A stretch of 64,000 bases of DNA from JACRLW01 sp050181465 (lineage in GTDB: Bacteria; Planctomycetota; UBA1135; UBA2386): assembly GCA_050181465.1 (NCBI GenBank), contig JBFXDD010000001.1, positions 293,353 through 357,352 on the forward strand. The letters run 5' to 3'. Below are positions 35,375 to 43,964 of the stretch, piece by piece; position 1 is the first letter of the stretch, and every line of letters begins with the position of its first letter. Both the position numbers and the translations under genes were made by a program. Below the pieces are notes generated by a model. The model worked only from the letters and a program-made list of their open reading frames with translations. It did not search any database and was not told the DNA's origin.

Positions 35375-37885
35375 TCACTGGACGACGACGCGGTCGACGT
35401 TCGAGACACCGACGATTGCGCCGCCGGCATCGAAGAACACCGCCACGGCATCGAAGGACTGACCGCTGAGGAAAGTGGCGATGGCGCTCGGGAACGCGAA
35501 GGGAGCGTTCGGATAGCCGGCGCCGGCAACCGCAAACGAGAACGCGTTGCCATTCGCAGCGGGCATCGCAAAGCTAGCCTCGGCGAGCGAATCGGCCTCG
35601 AGGCCGAACAAGAAGCCGTTGCCGGCGATGAGATCCGTGTCGAGCGAGAAGAACGTCCAGCCGCCGACGGCGTTGGCTGGGACGTTGGACAAGCTGACCT
35701 GGAGGTCACCCGGAGCCGCCGAACTCAGATCGAGCACCGCGGCATCGCGATTGCGCGAGCCGCCGATCCCGTGGATCACGACGCCGAAGTCGACGTCCGC
35801 TGCCGGCGTCTCGACGTGACCGTCAACTCGCACCACCGCGGCATCGACGGTGACGCGCCAAAGGCCCGGCGCGGGGTTCTGGAGGAAGACGTGCTCGCTG
35901 GTGTCGCGATCGTTCGCAACGCCGCCGGCGACAGTCCAGTTGCTGGGATTCGCGCTGGTGAGCGGAGTCATCCCGTGGTTGCCGCGATAGACGGTCCCGC
36001 TGGGCGCACTCACGGTCAGATCGACGCTGTTCTGCCGCGTGATCGTGAACGGGGACGCGGCCTCGGGATCGGCATAGTTCATCGCTACCCGTAGCGCGGG
36101 CGTGCCGGCAGGGACATAGACGAACCAACTACGCGCGCCTCCCTGAGGGAGTGCGAACTCCTCGTCGGAGACGAGCATGCGATTGCGGCTGTCGTACATC
36201 GCAGCCGCATCGGGGAATCCCCACCCCTGACGATTGCGGGTCTGCGTGGCGGTACCGAACTTCGTCTCCGGGTACACGTACGAAGTTGCCGCGAGCAACG
36301 ACTTCACCGTGGTGAACTGCGGGCGATAGCCGAACAAGTTCTGCCAGCTCGGTGCGGCGGCGTGACCGAAGGTCCCCTCGGCGAACATCTCGATCGCGAG
36401 ACCGACGTAGCCGTTCACGATCGGGGTCGCGCCGGACGTGCCGCCGAAGGTATTGGTGTACGAGGTGTCCGAGGTGCTGCTCGTCGTCCCCGTCTGGTCA
36501 TAGTAGGCGCAAAGATCGGGCTTCATTCGGCCGTCGGCCGCCGGGCCGAAACTCGCGCCGCTCGCGGAGTCATCCGCCGGGTTCGCCGTGTTCGCGTGCG
36601 TGAAACCGCCGATGGCGATGATGTTCTTGGACCAAGCCTGGGGCCGAGACTGTTGCGTGTTCGCGTTGCTCTGGCTCTGCGTCGTCGCAACTCCGAGATC
36701 GAAGATGATGTCGTCCATCTCCGCCGAGCGCGCGTCGTAGGCTGTCGTGCGGTTGTAGCCCCACGACGCGGTCTCCATCATCTCCTGGTTGGTCAGACCC
36801 CACGTCGTCACCAACTTGCGATTGTTGTTGTTGTAGACGACGTTGTAGTTGCAGTAGAGCATCTGTGCGAAGGGCACGACTCCGCGATAGATCGGATTCG
36901 CGCCGCGGCCGTAGATCTCGCCGGCAGTGTTGGTGCCGTGCGAAGTCGACGCGTCGCCGCCGGGGTAGGCCACGGGCGCCGTGCGAAACGGAGCGATCGC
37001 CGCGAACTCCGTGTGCGTCGCGCGAATCCCTTCCATCACCATCCCGGTGATACCCTTGCCGTCGAAGCCGCCGACCGACTCCACGTAGTTCGCGCCGCCT
37101 TGGATGCGCGCCTGGTCGATGTCGGTCTCCACGGCAGTGAGCGGATCGATCCACAGCACGCTGTCGAGTGAGGCCACCGCCAAGAGCTGTTCGCGGTCGA
37201 GAGCGGCGACTTGCAGGATGCCCATGCCGGAATCCGGCTGATAACGTCCGCCGACCGCCTCGATCGAGGCCAACAGAGCCGATCGGTCCGCGCGATCGTC
37301 GACCATCACCACGTTGTACTCGCGAACGCCGACGTCCTGCCCGAGGTCGGCGTGGATGGAAGGATCGAGCTTGTACGCCGGGTGCAACGCACCGACCCAA
37401 CGCACGAACGGCAACGCGCGCACGGCGGGCAGCACTGCGGGATCCATCCGCACGACGTAGCCCTGGTTCGGCGCCACGTGGAATCGTTGCACGCCCAACC
37501 CGTCGATGACGGCGTTGTACTCCGGCAGCACGTCCGTGACGTATTGCAGGATGAACAGCCGCCCATCGGGGCGTGCCCGCAGGCTCTCCGTCACGAAAGG
37601 CTCGCCATCGACCCGTGGATCGAAGGCGGCGTAGCGGAGCTCGATGCGGCCGTTCGGCTCGACGAAGTCTCGCCACGAGCGCCCGCCGTCCCGACTGACC
37701 TCGGCGCGGGTCGGCCGGTCACTCGGAGTCAGACGCACGACGGCGTCACTCGCCGGAACGGAGACGATGCGCGAACGCGAATCGCGTTGCGTCGACGTCG
37801 ATCCAGGGTCCTGAGTGAGGGCGAGAACGGGCGTGGCCAACGCGAGCGGAATGGCCAGCGCCATGAAACATCCGGTGTGGATCAT
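35375..37885 (-). CDS. Secreted subtilase-family (S8) protein with altered Asp site
   Basis: An exported protein of about 836 residues. The start at 37885 gives a signal peptide (MIHTGCFMALAIPLALATP, then VLA); an ATG at 37864 is also possible. A propeptide-like region precedes the S8 domain. The His motif SHGTNTAGEIYG and Ser motif GGTSGATPIVNGYVGLA are intact. The position of the catalytic Asp reads GITGMVMEGIRATHTEF, with Glu where the family has Asp-Ser/Thr-Gly, so activity may be reduced or changed. After the catalytic part come a P-domain-like segment (WFVYVPAGTPALRVAMNYA) and a beta-rich C-terminal region of about 110 residues. Probable role: extracellular proteolysis, or a binding protein derived from a protease. 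Confidence 0.85.
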   Translation of the reverse strand: MIHTGCFMALAIPLALATPVLALTQDPGSTSTQRDSRSRIVSVPASDAVVRLTPSDRPTRAEVSRDGGRSWRDFVEPNGRIELRYAAFDPRVDGEPFVTESLRARPDGRLFILQYVTDVLPEYNAVIDGLGVQRFHVAPNQGYVVRMDPAVLPAVRALPFVRWVGALHPAYKLDPSIHADLGQDVGVREYNVVMVDDRADRSALLASIEAVGGRYQPDSGMGILQVAALDREQLLAVASLDSVLWIDPLTAVETDIDQARIQGGANYVESVGGFDGKGITGMVMEGIRATHTEFAAIAPFRTAPVAYPGGDASTSHGTNTAGEIYGRGANPIYRGVVPFAQMLYCNYNVVYNNNNRKLVTTWGLTNQEMMETASWGYNRTTAYDARSAEMDDIIFDLGVATTQSQSNANTQQSRPQAWSKNIIAIGGFTHANTANPADDSASGASFGPAADGRMKPDLCAYYDQTGTTSSTSDTSYTNTFGGTSGATPIVNGYVGLAIEMFAEGTFGHAAAPSWQNLFGYRPQFTTVKSLLAATSYVYPETKFGTATQTRNRQGWGFPDAAAMYDSRNRMLVSDEEFALPQGGARSWFVYVPAGTPALRVAMNYADPEAASPFTITRQNSVDLTVSAPSGTVYRGNHGMTPLTSANPSNWTVAGGVANDRDTSEHVFLQNPAPGLWRVTVDAAVVRVDGHVETPAADVDFGVVIHGIGGSRNRDAAVLDLSSAAPGDLQVSLSNVPANAVGGWTFFSLDTDLIAGNGFLFGLEADSLAEASFAMPAANGNAFSFAVAGAGYPNAPFAFPSAIATFLSGQSFDAVAVFFDAGGAIVGVSNVDRVVVQ

Positions 37886-38160
37886 GATCGGGTGGAAACG
37901 AAGAGTGGAGGAGGCCGCGACACGATACGCCAATCCTGCCCCGGATGGAGACAGGGAAGCTGCAGCCAGGCGCCAAACCTCGCGCCATGGACCCGAGATC
38001 GGGTCGGGCGAACGGCGAGCAGGGAGCCGATGATCCGAATCCACCGAGGCGTCCGACCGCGCGGGACGCGAGCGGTCGACGGCCATCCCACCTTGAGATC
38101 CACCCCGATCCACCGGTCGGCACGGGGGCAATGCTCGCGGTCAGATCGGCGAGCGCTCAC

Positions 38161-38493
38161 TCACATCCTTCGAACCATCTCGAAGGGACGGAAAATATCG
38201 CCGAAGTCGGACCAGTACCGATCGAAGTTTCGGAAGACCATCGGATCGTGGTTGACGCCGTTGAAGAAGGCCACGAAGGGACCACTCACCGCACCGCCCA
38301 CGAACACGAAGGGCGTCGCCCACAACCACTTCGTCTGTGCTTCGTTCAGCAAATGTCGCGTCAGATCCACCCCGCCGGTGATCGGACTGACCGCGGTCCC
38401 GACGACCGTCGCACAACCGCCGCTCGAGAGAGCGCCGATACCGAGCAAGGAGCCGACACAGATCGCTCGAAGCTTCGACCCGAGTTTCATCAT
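38161..38493 (-). CDS. Small lipoprotein of unknown function
   Basis: A 110-residue protein from a double ATG (38493 or 38490). The signal MMKLGSKLRAICVGSLLGIG is followed by a lipobox-like SSGGC (Cys near residue 27), predicting a lipid-anchored envelope protein. The mature part starts ATVVGTAVSPITGGVDLTRH and contains a hydrophobic WLWATPFVFVGGAVSGPFVAF, which may insert in or lie on a membrane. This pattern resembles small YceK/YidQ-like lipoproteins only loosely. It diverges from ATP-grasp paralog 3 across 63 bases. The 275 bases between it and the subtilase gene hold nothing I recognise. Confidence 0.7.
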   Translation of the reverse strand: MMKLGSKLRAICVGSLLGIGALSSGGCATVVGTAVSPITGGVDLTRHLLNEAQTKWLWATPFVFVGGAVSGPFVAFFNGVNHDPMVFRNFDRYWSDFGDIFRPFEMVRRM

Positions 38494-38556
38494 GGTGAGC
38501 GAAGCGTAGCCTCCGACCCACGGCGCGCCTATCGTCCGGACCGCGATCCCAGTCCG

Positions 38557-39777
38557 ATGAACGTGGTCCTGATCTCCCCCGGTTTTCCCGACGACATGCC
38601 CTACTTCACCCGCGGGCTCGCGCAAGCCGGCGCCAAGGTATTCGGCGTCGGGGATCAGCCCGCGTCGGGGTTGCCGGCGACCGCTCGGGAAGCGCTCACC
38701 GACTACCTTCGCATCGGAAATCTTTGGGACGAGGCCGACACCGTCAAGCGCGTGGGCGAGTGGATGGGGCGACGATCCATCGATCGCGTGGAGTGCCTGT
38801 GGGAACCCGGGATGGTTCTCGCTGCGCGCATGCGGGAACGCTTCCGGGTCCCCGGCCTGGACGTCCAGCGCTCGATCGCGTTCCGCGACAAGGTCCGCAT
38901 GAAAGAGGTCCTCGCCGCGGCGGGACTCCGTGTTCCCGGCTTCGCGCGCGCGCGAAGCAAGGCGGAGGTGCGGTCCGCGGTCGATCGCATCGGTTTCCCA
39001 GCGATCGTCAAGCCGATCGCAGGAGCCGGGTCCGCCGACACCTTCCGCCTCGATCGCAGCGAGGACGTCGATCGCGCGTTGACCGCGCTCGATCACGTCA
39101 GCGAGGTCACCGTCGAGGAATTCGTCGAGGGCGAGGAATTCACCTACGACACGATCAGCATCGCCGGGCAGCCGGCGTACGAGAACGTGGCGTGGTATCG
39201 CCCGAAGCCTCTGGTCGCCCGGCAACACCCGTGGATCAGCGCGCAGGCGGTCGCGCTGCGCGACCTCCAGGTGCCCGACATCCGGATCGGGGTGGAACTC
39301 GGACGAAAGGTCATTTCCGCCATGGGTTTCGAAACCGGCATGACCCACATGGAGTGGTTCCGCAACGCCCGCGGCGAAGCCGTGTTCGGCGAGATCGGCG
39401 GACGCGCACCGGGCGGACGCCTGACCCACGTGATGAACTACGCCAGCGACATCGACCTCTTCCGCGGCTTCGGCGACGCCATCGTTCGCGGCGCGTTCCG
39501 GTCGAACGTCGATCGCCGCTACAACGCAGCGGTGATCTTCAAGCGCGCCGAAGGCCAGGGGGTCATCCGCCGCATCGACGGTCTGGACGGCCTGCTGGCA
39601 CGCTACGGCGAGCACATCGCGCACCTCGATCTCGTGCCAGTCGGGCAGCCGCGCCGCGATTGGCGGCAGGTGGTGACAGGTGACGGCTGGATCGTCGTCC
39701 GCCACCCCGACCTCACGACGACCCTGCGCATGGCCGATGCGTTCGGAACGGACCTTCGCATCTTCGCCAGCGACTGA
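38557..39777 (+). CDS. ATP-grasp ligase (paralog 3)
   Basis: A 406-residue predicted carboxylate-amine ligase, the same length as paralog 1. The ATG at 38557 gives MNVVLISPGFPDDMPYFTRGL, a Rossmann-like opening comparable to that of paralog 1. ATP-grasp motifs in order: FRDKVRMKEVLAAAGLRVP, FPAIVKPIAGAGSADTFRL, VEEFVEGEEFTYDTISIAG, HMEWFRNARGEAVFGEIGG with RAPGG, and GWIVVRHPDLTTTL at the end. It is the first of a plus-strand run continuing with the S51-like hydrolase 11 bases downstream, an esterase, a fourth ATP-grasp protein and a second esterase. That arrangement suggests synthesis and hydrolysis of one class of amide or ester compound. Confidence 0.85.
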   Translation: MNVVLISPGFPDDMPYFTRGLAQAGAKVFGVGDQPASGLPATAREALTDYLRIGNLWDEADTVKRVGEWMGRRSIDRVECLWEPGMVLAARMRERFRVPGLDVQRSIAFRDKVRMKEVLAAAGLRVPGFARARSKAEVRSAVDRIGFPAIVKPIAGAGSADTFRLDRSEDVDRALTALDHVSEVTVEEFVEGEEFTYDTISIAGQPAYENVAWYRPKPLVARQHPWISAQAVALRDLQVPDIRIGVELGRKVISAMGFETGMTHMEWFRNARGEAVFGEIGGRAPGGRLTHVMNYASDIDLFRGFGDAIVRGAFRSNVDRRYNAAVIFKRAEGQGVIRRIDGLDGLLARYGEHIAHLDLVPVGQPRRDWRQVVTGDGWIVVRHPDLTTTLRMADAFGTDLRIFASD

Positions 39778-39788
39778 ACCAGGACAGA

Positions 39789-40721
39789 ATGCGCCCAACA
39801 GCCATCCTCGGCCCCCAGCGCCATCAACCCTGCGTGCGCGCCGCGCTCGATTCGGTCGCGCCACGCGATGATCGCCCCATCGCTCTGATCAGCGCCGGCT
39901 GGGAGGAACGCGAACTCGAACACGACGAACTCGCGGAACATGTCGCCGGCCGCGTGGCGAACCTGGAGGTCTTCGGACGGGTCGAAGATGTCTATCGCAT
40001 CGACCCGGAGTTGCACGGAGCGGTCCGCGCGCGAAACGATCGCATCCGTCGCTTGCAGAGCCTGTATCGCGAACGCCTGGCCCACGGTCTGGAGGCCGCG
40101 CGCGCGATGTTGCGGGCCAGCGGCGATCCCGACCTCATCGAACCCGAGCGAGCCGACGCGATCGACGTCGTGCGCGCCATCGACCGCCATCACCTCGAGC
40201 GGCTCCAGCGGATCCATCACGAGTTCTGGTCGCGGTGGCGGCCGGAGAACCGACCATCGATCGCCCGGCACCGCCGTGAGCTCCTCGCCACGCTGCGCAC
40301 CTGCCGCGCGCTGTGTGTCGCCGGCGGCCACGTGGCCATCCTCCTCAATCGACTCCGACTGCTCGGCGTCCTCGACCTCTTGCCGAACATGCCGGTGGTC
40401 GCGTGGTCGGCAGGAGCGATGGCACTCGCGAATCGCGTCGTGCTGTTCCACGATCATCCACCGCAAGGGGCGGGCAATGCGGAGGTGTTCGAAGCCGGGC
40501 TGGGTCTCTTGAGTCAGGTGGTCGTGTTGCCGCACGCCCACCACCGCCTGCGCCTGGAGGACCCTGCGCGCGTCACCCTGCTGGCGCGCCGCTTCGCGCC
40601 GGACCAATGCCTTGCCTTGTTCGGCGGTGAACGCCTCGAGTGGTCGGCGGATCGCTGGCGCCCGTTCGGCACGTGTCGCGTGCTTCGCGAAGACGGTCAA
40701 GTCGTCGAGGTCGCTGCGTGA
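39789..40721 (+). CDS. S51/cyanophycinase-like hydrolase
   Basis: A 310-residue cytoplasmic protein (no signal peptide). The second half resembles the peptidase S51 fold (dipeptidase E, cyanophycinase), a class I glutamine-amidotransferase-like fold with a catalytic serine: CVAGGHVAILLNRLRLLGVL, then PVVAWSAGAMALANRVV with the nucleophile Ser in SAGA, and GLGLLSQVVVLPHAHHR supplying a His. The N-terminal half is helical (ERLAHGLEAARAMLRASGD) and not part of the standard family. S51 enzymes cleave alpha- or beta-aspartyl peptide bonds; cyanophycinase degrades a peptide storage polymer. Placed among ATP-grasp ligases it could turn over their product. Its stop overlaps the next start (GTGA). Substrate unknown. 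Confidence 0.68.
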   Translation: MRPTAILGPQRHQPCVRAALDSVAPRDDRPIALISAGWEERELEHDELAEHVAGRVANLEVFGRVEDVYRIDPELHGAVRARNDRIRRLQSLYRERLAHGLEAARAMLRASGDPDLIEPERADAIDVVRAIDRHHLERLQRIHHEFWSRWRPENRPSIARHRRELLATLRTCRALCVAGGHVAILLNRLRLLGVLDLLPNMPVVAWSAGAMALANRVVLFHDHPPQGAGNAEVFEAGLGLLSQVVVLPHAHHRLRLEDPARVTLLARRFAPDQCLALFGGERLEWSADRWRPFGTCRVLREDGQVVEVAA

Positions 40722-41854
40722 ACCACGCAATCGCTGAACTCGCTGCACGGCCGGGCCTGACGCCGGAGTCGGTGCACGCATTCCTCGCCGCGCATCGATT
40801 TCCGCTGGTGGAGGGTCGCAACGTGACCTTCGTGTTCCATGGCGATGCGGATCGCGTGGAACTGGTGCACTGGATCCACGCGCTGCAGTCGTCGATGGCA
40901 TTCTCCCGGCTGCCGGGCACCGACCTCTGGCACCTCAGCATGGAGCTGCCAGCGCGATCGCGTGTCGAATACAAGTTCGCGATCCAGCGCGGCGAGCATC
41001 AGGAACTGATCCGCGATCCGCTCAACGACCGCCTCGCGCGCGATCCGTACGGCTCGAACTCCGTCGTGCACGGCGATGGCTACCTGGCGCCGGACTGGAT
41101 CCTGGACGACCCCTTCGCTCGTCAGGGCGAGATCGTCGAGGTCGGGCTCCGCAGCATGGCCTTCGGCGATGCACGACCCTTGATGGTCTATCTACCGGCA
41201 CGGTTCCGGCGCACGCGGCGGTATCCACTGGTGATCTTCCACGACGGACCGGACTACGTGCGCTTCGCCGCGCTACGCACGGTTCTCGACAATCTGATTC
41301 ATCGTCTGGAGATCCCGCCGCTCATCGCCGTGATGACTGCATCCCCGAACCGGCTCGTGGAATATGCCGACGACGAGCGCCACGCGCGATTTCTCGTCGA
41401 CGACGTGCTCCCGGCACTCGAGCGGCAATTCCCGCTGGTGGCCGACCCATCGGCTCGCGGCTTGGTCGGAGCGAGCTTCGGCGCAGTCGCGTCGCTGTCG
41501 GCGGCGTGGCGTCACAAGGGCCGGTTCGGTCGTCTGTTGCTGCAGTCCGGCTCCTTCGCATTCACCGACATCGGAACCCTCGACCGCGGACCACACTTCG
41601 AACCGGTCATCCGATTCGTCAATGCCTATCGCGCCGACCCGGCGCTGCCGGCCACGCGGATGTTCCTCAGCTGTGGGATGTACGAGTCGCTGATCTACTA
41701 CAACCGCTCGCTCGTACCCTTGCTCACAGCCGCCGGAATGGAGGTTCGCTTCGTCGAGAACCCAGACGGCCACAACTGGGAGAACTGGCGCGATCGGCTG
41801 CGGGAAGGCCTGACCTGGCTGTTCCCGGGGCCTCTCTGGGCGGTCTACGAATAG
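40718..41854 (+). CDS. Enterochelin-esterase-like alpha/beta hydrolase
   Basis: A 378-residue protein beginning with GTG inside the stop of the S51-like gene. Residues about 20-100 form an early-set/Fes-type N-terminal domain (VTFVFHGDADRVELVHWIH, GTDLWHLSMELPARSRVEYK), a beta-sandwich also seen in glycogen-binding modules. The rest is an esterase-D-like fold: RYPLVIFHDGPDYVRFAA, the nucleophile elbow GLVGASFGAVASLSAA, and NPDGHNWENWRDRL with the catalytic His. Fes enzymes hydrolyse ester-linked siderophores, but no siderophore genes are present. No signal peptide, so a cytoplasmic ester is the expected substrate. It follows ligase and S51 genes and precedes another ligase by 89 bases. Confidence 0.82.
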   Translation: MNHAIAELAARPGLTPESVHAFLAAHRFPLVEGRNVTFVFHGDADRVELVHWIHALQSSMAFSRLPGTDLWHLSMELPARSRVEYKFAIQRGEHQELIRDPLNDRLARDPYGSNSVVHGDGYLAPDWILDDPFARQGEIVEVGLRSMAFGDARPLMVYLPARFRRTRRYPLVIFHDGPDYVRFAALRTVLDNLIHRLEIPPLIAVMTASPNRLVEYADDERHARFLVDDVLPALERQFPLVADPSARGLVGASFGAVASLSAAWRHKGRFGRLLLQSGSFAFTDIGTLDRGPHFEPVIRFVNAYRADPALPATRMFLSCGMYESLIYYNRSLVPLLTAAGMEVRFVENPDGHNWENWRDRLREGLTWLFPGPLWAVYE

Positions 41855-41943
41855 CGTTCGACTCAACATTGCAGCACACGCCGCCAGATCGATCGCTGTG
41901 GCGACCGACCCGATCGGCCCGGTAGCATCCTCGCCCTCTCGCC

Positions 41944-43188
41944 ATGCCAAACGTAACCCGGAGAATCGGGCTCTCCCTCGGCGCCGACATCTGTTGGCCG
42001 ATGTGTTTCGAAGACATCCTCGGCCAACTCCAGCTCGACTTGCCGATCGGCGGCGATCGCGTGCGATTCGAGTGCGAACGCGTGACGATCGAACCCTTCG
42101 ATCTGCGACAACCGACACGTTACGACGTCGTCGTCGATCGACTCACGCACTGGTACAGCACGAGTCGAGAGTGGATCAAGAAGGCGACGATCCTCGACGG
42201 CGTCTACGTGTTCAACAATCCGTGGTCGGTCCAGTCGATGGAGAAGCAGACCACGTATTGCGCGATGATGCGCCTTGGGATGCCGATCCCGACGACGTGG
42301 CTGGTGCCGCCGAAGGACTACGAGGAGAAGCCGGATCTCCGGCGAACGCTGCAGAGTTACGCGCGACTCTTCGATCTCGGACGCTTGGGCGAGAAGGTCG
42401 GCTACCCGCTGTTCATGAAGCCGTATGACGGCGGCGGCTGGGTCGGCGTGTCGAAGATCGACAACGAAGCGGAGCTCCGCGATGCGTATGAGAAGAGCGG
42501 CCGGTTCGTGATGCACCTCCAACGCGGCGTGGTGCCCTACGACTTGTTCGTGCGCGGGATTGGGCTCGGACCGCAGGTCCACGTCATCAAGTACGACCCG
42601 TCTGCTCCGCTCCACGATCGCTACACCATGGATCGCGACTTCTTCTCGGCCGAGCAGCTCCAGCTCGTTCGCGAGATGACGCTGACGATCAACGCCTTCT
42701 TCGGTTGGGACTTCAACTCCTGCGAGATCCTCACCAAGGGGGACGTCTTCCATCCGATCGACTTCGCGAATCCTTGCCCGGATTCCCAAGTGACATCTCT
42801 CCACGTGCACTTCCCTTGGCTCGTCAAGGCCAAGCTTCGGTGGACCCTGTTCTGCGCAGCCACCAAGCGGCGCTTCCGCCAAACACTGGATTGGCAGCCG
42901 TTCTGGGACATCGCTGCACTGGACCTGCCCTACCGCGAGAAGTTGCGGAAGTACGCCGCGCTCGCGGAGCAGCGACTCGAGAGCGCGCGGTTCGAGGAGT
43001 TCTGTGCGAAGCACCTTCCGCACCTCGATGAAGTGGCCTGGAACTACTTCGGGACCGAACGGGCACGCAGCGCGGTTCGCAAGAAAGTCGAGGCGCTGTT
43101 CCCGGAGCACGAGTGGGATCAGTTCACTGAGCTGTTCTGGTCGCGAATCCAATCCGCACGCGCTCTCGAGTCGACAGGCAAGGCATGA
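41944..43188 (+). CDS. Divergent ATP-grasp protein (fourth, different type)
   Basis: A 414-residue protein of ATP-grasp fold, not a close paralog of the other three. Key parts: TYCAMMRLGMPIPTTWLVPP, GYPLFMKPYDGGGWVGVSKI (A-subdomain strand and Gly-rich loop), RFVMHLQRGVVPYDLFVRGI, HVIKYDPSAPLHDRYTMD, and SCEILTKGDVFHPIDFANPC, whose Glu and Asn are the expected metal ligands. The N-terminal 90 residues (GADICWPMCFEDILGQLQLD) form the pre-domain. A helical C-terminal extension of about 120 residues ends the protein. Such enzymes make amide or acyl-phosphate bonds; which applies is unknown. Its stop overlaps the esterase start (ATGA), so ligase and esterase are made together, a functional link. 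Confidence 0.8.
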   Translation: MPNVTRRIGLSLGADICWPMCFEDILGQLQLDLPIGGDRVRFECERVTIEPFDLRQPTRYDVVVDRLTHWYSTSREWIKKATILDGVYVFNNPWSVQSMEKQTTYCAMMRLGMPIPTTWLVPPKDYEEKPDLRRTLQSYARLFDLGRLGEKVGYPLFMKPYDGGGWVGVSKIDNEAELRDAYEKSGRFVMHLQRGVVPYDLFVRGIGLGPQVHVIKYDPSAPLHDRYTMDRDFFSAEQLQLVREMTLTINAFFGWDFNSCEILTKGDVFHPIDFANPCPDSQVTSLHVHFPWLVKAKLRWTLFCAATKRRFRQTLDWQPFWDIAALDLPYREKLRKYAALAEQRLESARFEEFCAKHLPHLDEVAWNYFGTERARSAVRKKVEALFPEHEWDQFTELFWSRIQSARALESTGKA

Positions 43189-43928
43189 CCAAGGAAACCT
43201 CCACCTGGTATTCCCATCGCGTCCACCGACGCATTTCGCTGACCCGTTGGGGCGCGCTCGGGACTCCGGTCCTCATCTTCCCGACCGCCGCCGGCGATCA
43301 CGAGGAAAGCGAACGATTCCACCTGATCGAGGCGATCGGTCCGCTGCTCGAGGCCGGCAAGGTCAAGGCATATTCGATCGACTCGGTCCCGGGTCAGGTG
43401 TGGCTCCAGGAGAACAACCGAATCGACCACGCGAGCTGGATCCAGAACCAGTTCGACGCCTTGATCGAACACGAGGTCGTGCCGGCGATCCGACACGACT
43501 GCAACCACGCCGAGAACCTTCAGATCTTCCTGACCGGTGCTTCGATCGGTGCGTTCAACGCGCTGTCCTCGTTGTGCCGCCACCCGGACTTGTTCCAGAA
43601 GGCGATCTGCATGAGCGGCACCTACGACCCTCGACGCTTCCTGGACGGCGAGGCTCGCGATGAGTGGTTCCGCGCCTCACCGCTCCACTTCGTCCCCAAA
43701 CTGCCCGAGGACAGTGAGCACCTGCGGCGGTTGCGGCGGTGCTTCGTTCTCCTCACCCACGGCGAAGGGAAGCACGAGGCACCGCAGGAATCGTGGGACG
43801 TCGCCAACGCGCTCGGCAAGCGCGGCATTCCCAATCGCGTGGACTCGTGGGGCAAGGACTGGCACCACGACTGGGTCACTTGGCGGGCGATGCTGCCCAA
43901 GTACCTCGAGGAACTGCTGCCGCACTGA
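43185..43928 (+). CDS. Esterase-fold alpha/beta hydrolase
   Basis: A 247-residue cytoplasmic hydrolase of the putative-esterase (esterase D/Fes core) type, without the N-terminal domain of the gene at 40718. Visible elements are GALGTPVLIFPTAAGDHEE, the nucleophile elbow FLTGASIGAFNALSSL (GxSxG), CFVLLTHGEGKHEAP, and GKDWHHDWVTWRAMLPKYL with the catalytic His. Its gene starts within the last codons of the fourth ATP-grasp gene. Two hydrolases of one fold beside two different ligases suggest that substrates are loaded and released in paired steps. It ends 37 bases before a convergent pilus-like gene. Confidence 0.82.
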   Translation: MTKETSTWYSHRVHRRISLTRWGALGTPVLIFPTAAGDHEESERFHLIEAIGPLLEAGKVKAYSIDSVPGQVWLQENNRIDHASWIQNQFDALIEHEVVPAIRHDCNHAENLQIFLTGASIGAFNALSSLCRHPDLFQKAICMSGTYDPRRFLDGEARDEWFRASPLHFVPKLPEDSEHLRRLRRCFVLLTHGEGKHEAPQESWDVANALGKRGIPNRVDSWGKDWHHDWVTWRAMLPKYLEELLPH

Positions 43929-43930
43929 TC

Positions 43931-43947
43931 GCGGCCGCCAGGGCCGC
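43931..43947. terminator. Possible bidirectional stem-loop between convergent genes
   Basis: GCGGCC (43931-43936) and GGCCGC (43942-43947) pair perfectly around a five-base loop, in the 36 bases between two convergent stop codons. There is no T run on either side, so it is a weak candidate. Confidence 0.3.
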
Positions 43948-43964
43948 ACGCGCGCTCGGCCCGC

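Noticed and set aside
38557..40721. Cyanophycin synthetase and cyanophycinase
   Set aside because: The ligases are about 400 residues with one ATP-grasp domain and no Mur-ligase part, and the S51-like protein has a non-standard N-terminal half; only a functional analogy is defensible.
40718..41854. Siderophore utilisation (Fes) gene
   Set aside because: The fold matches, but there are no siderophore synthesis, receptor or iron-transport genes nearby; the context is ligases and glycogen genes.
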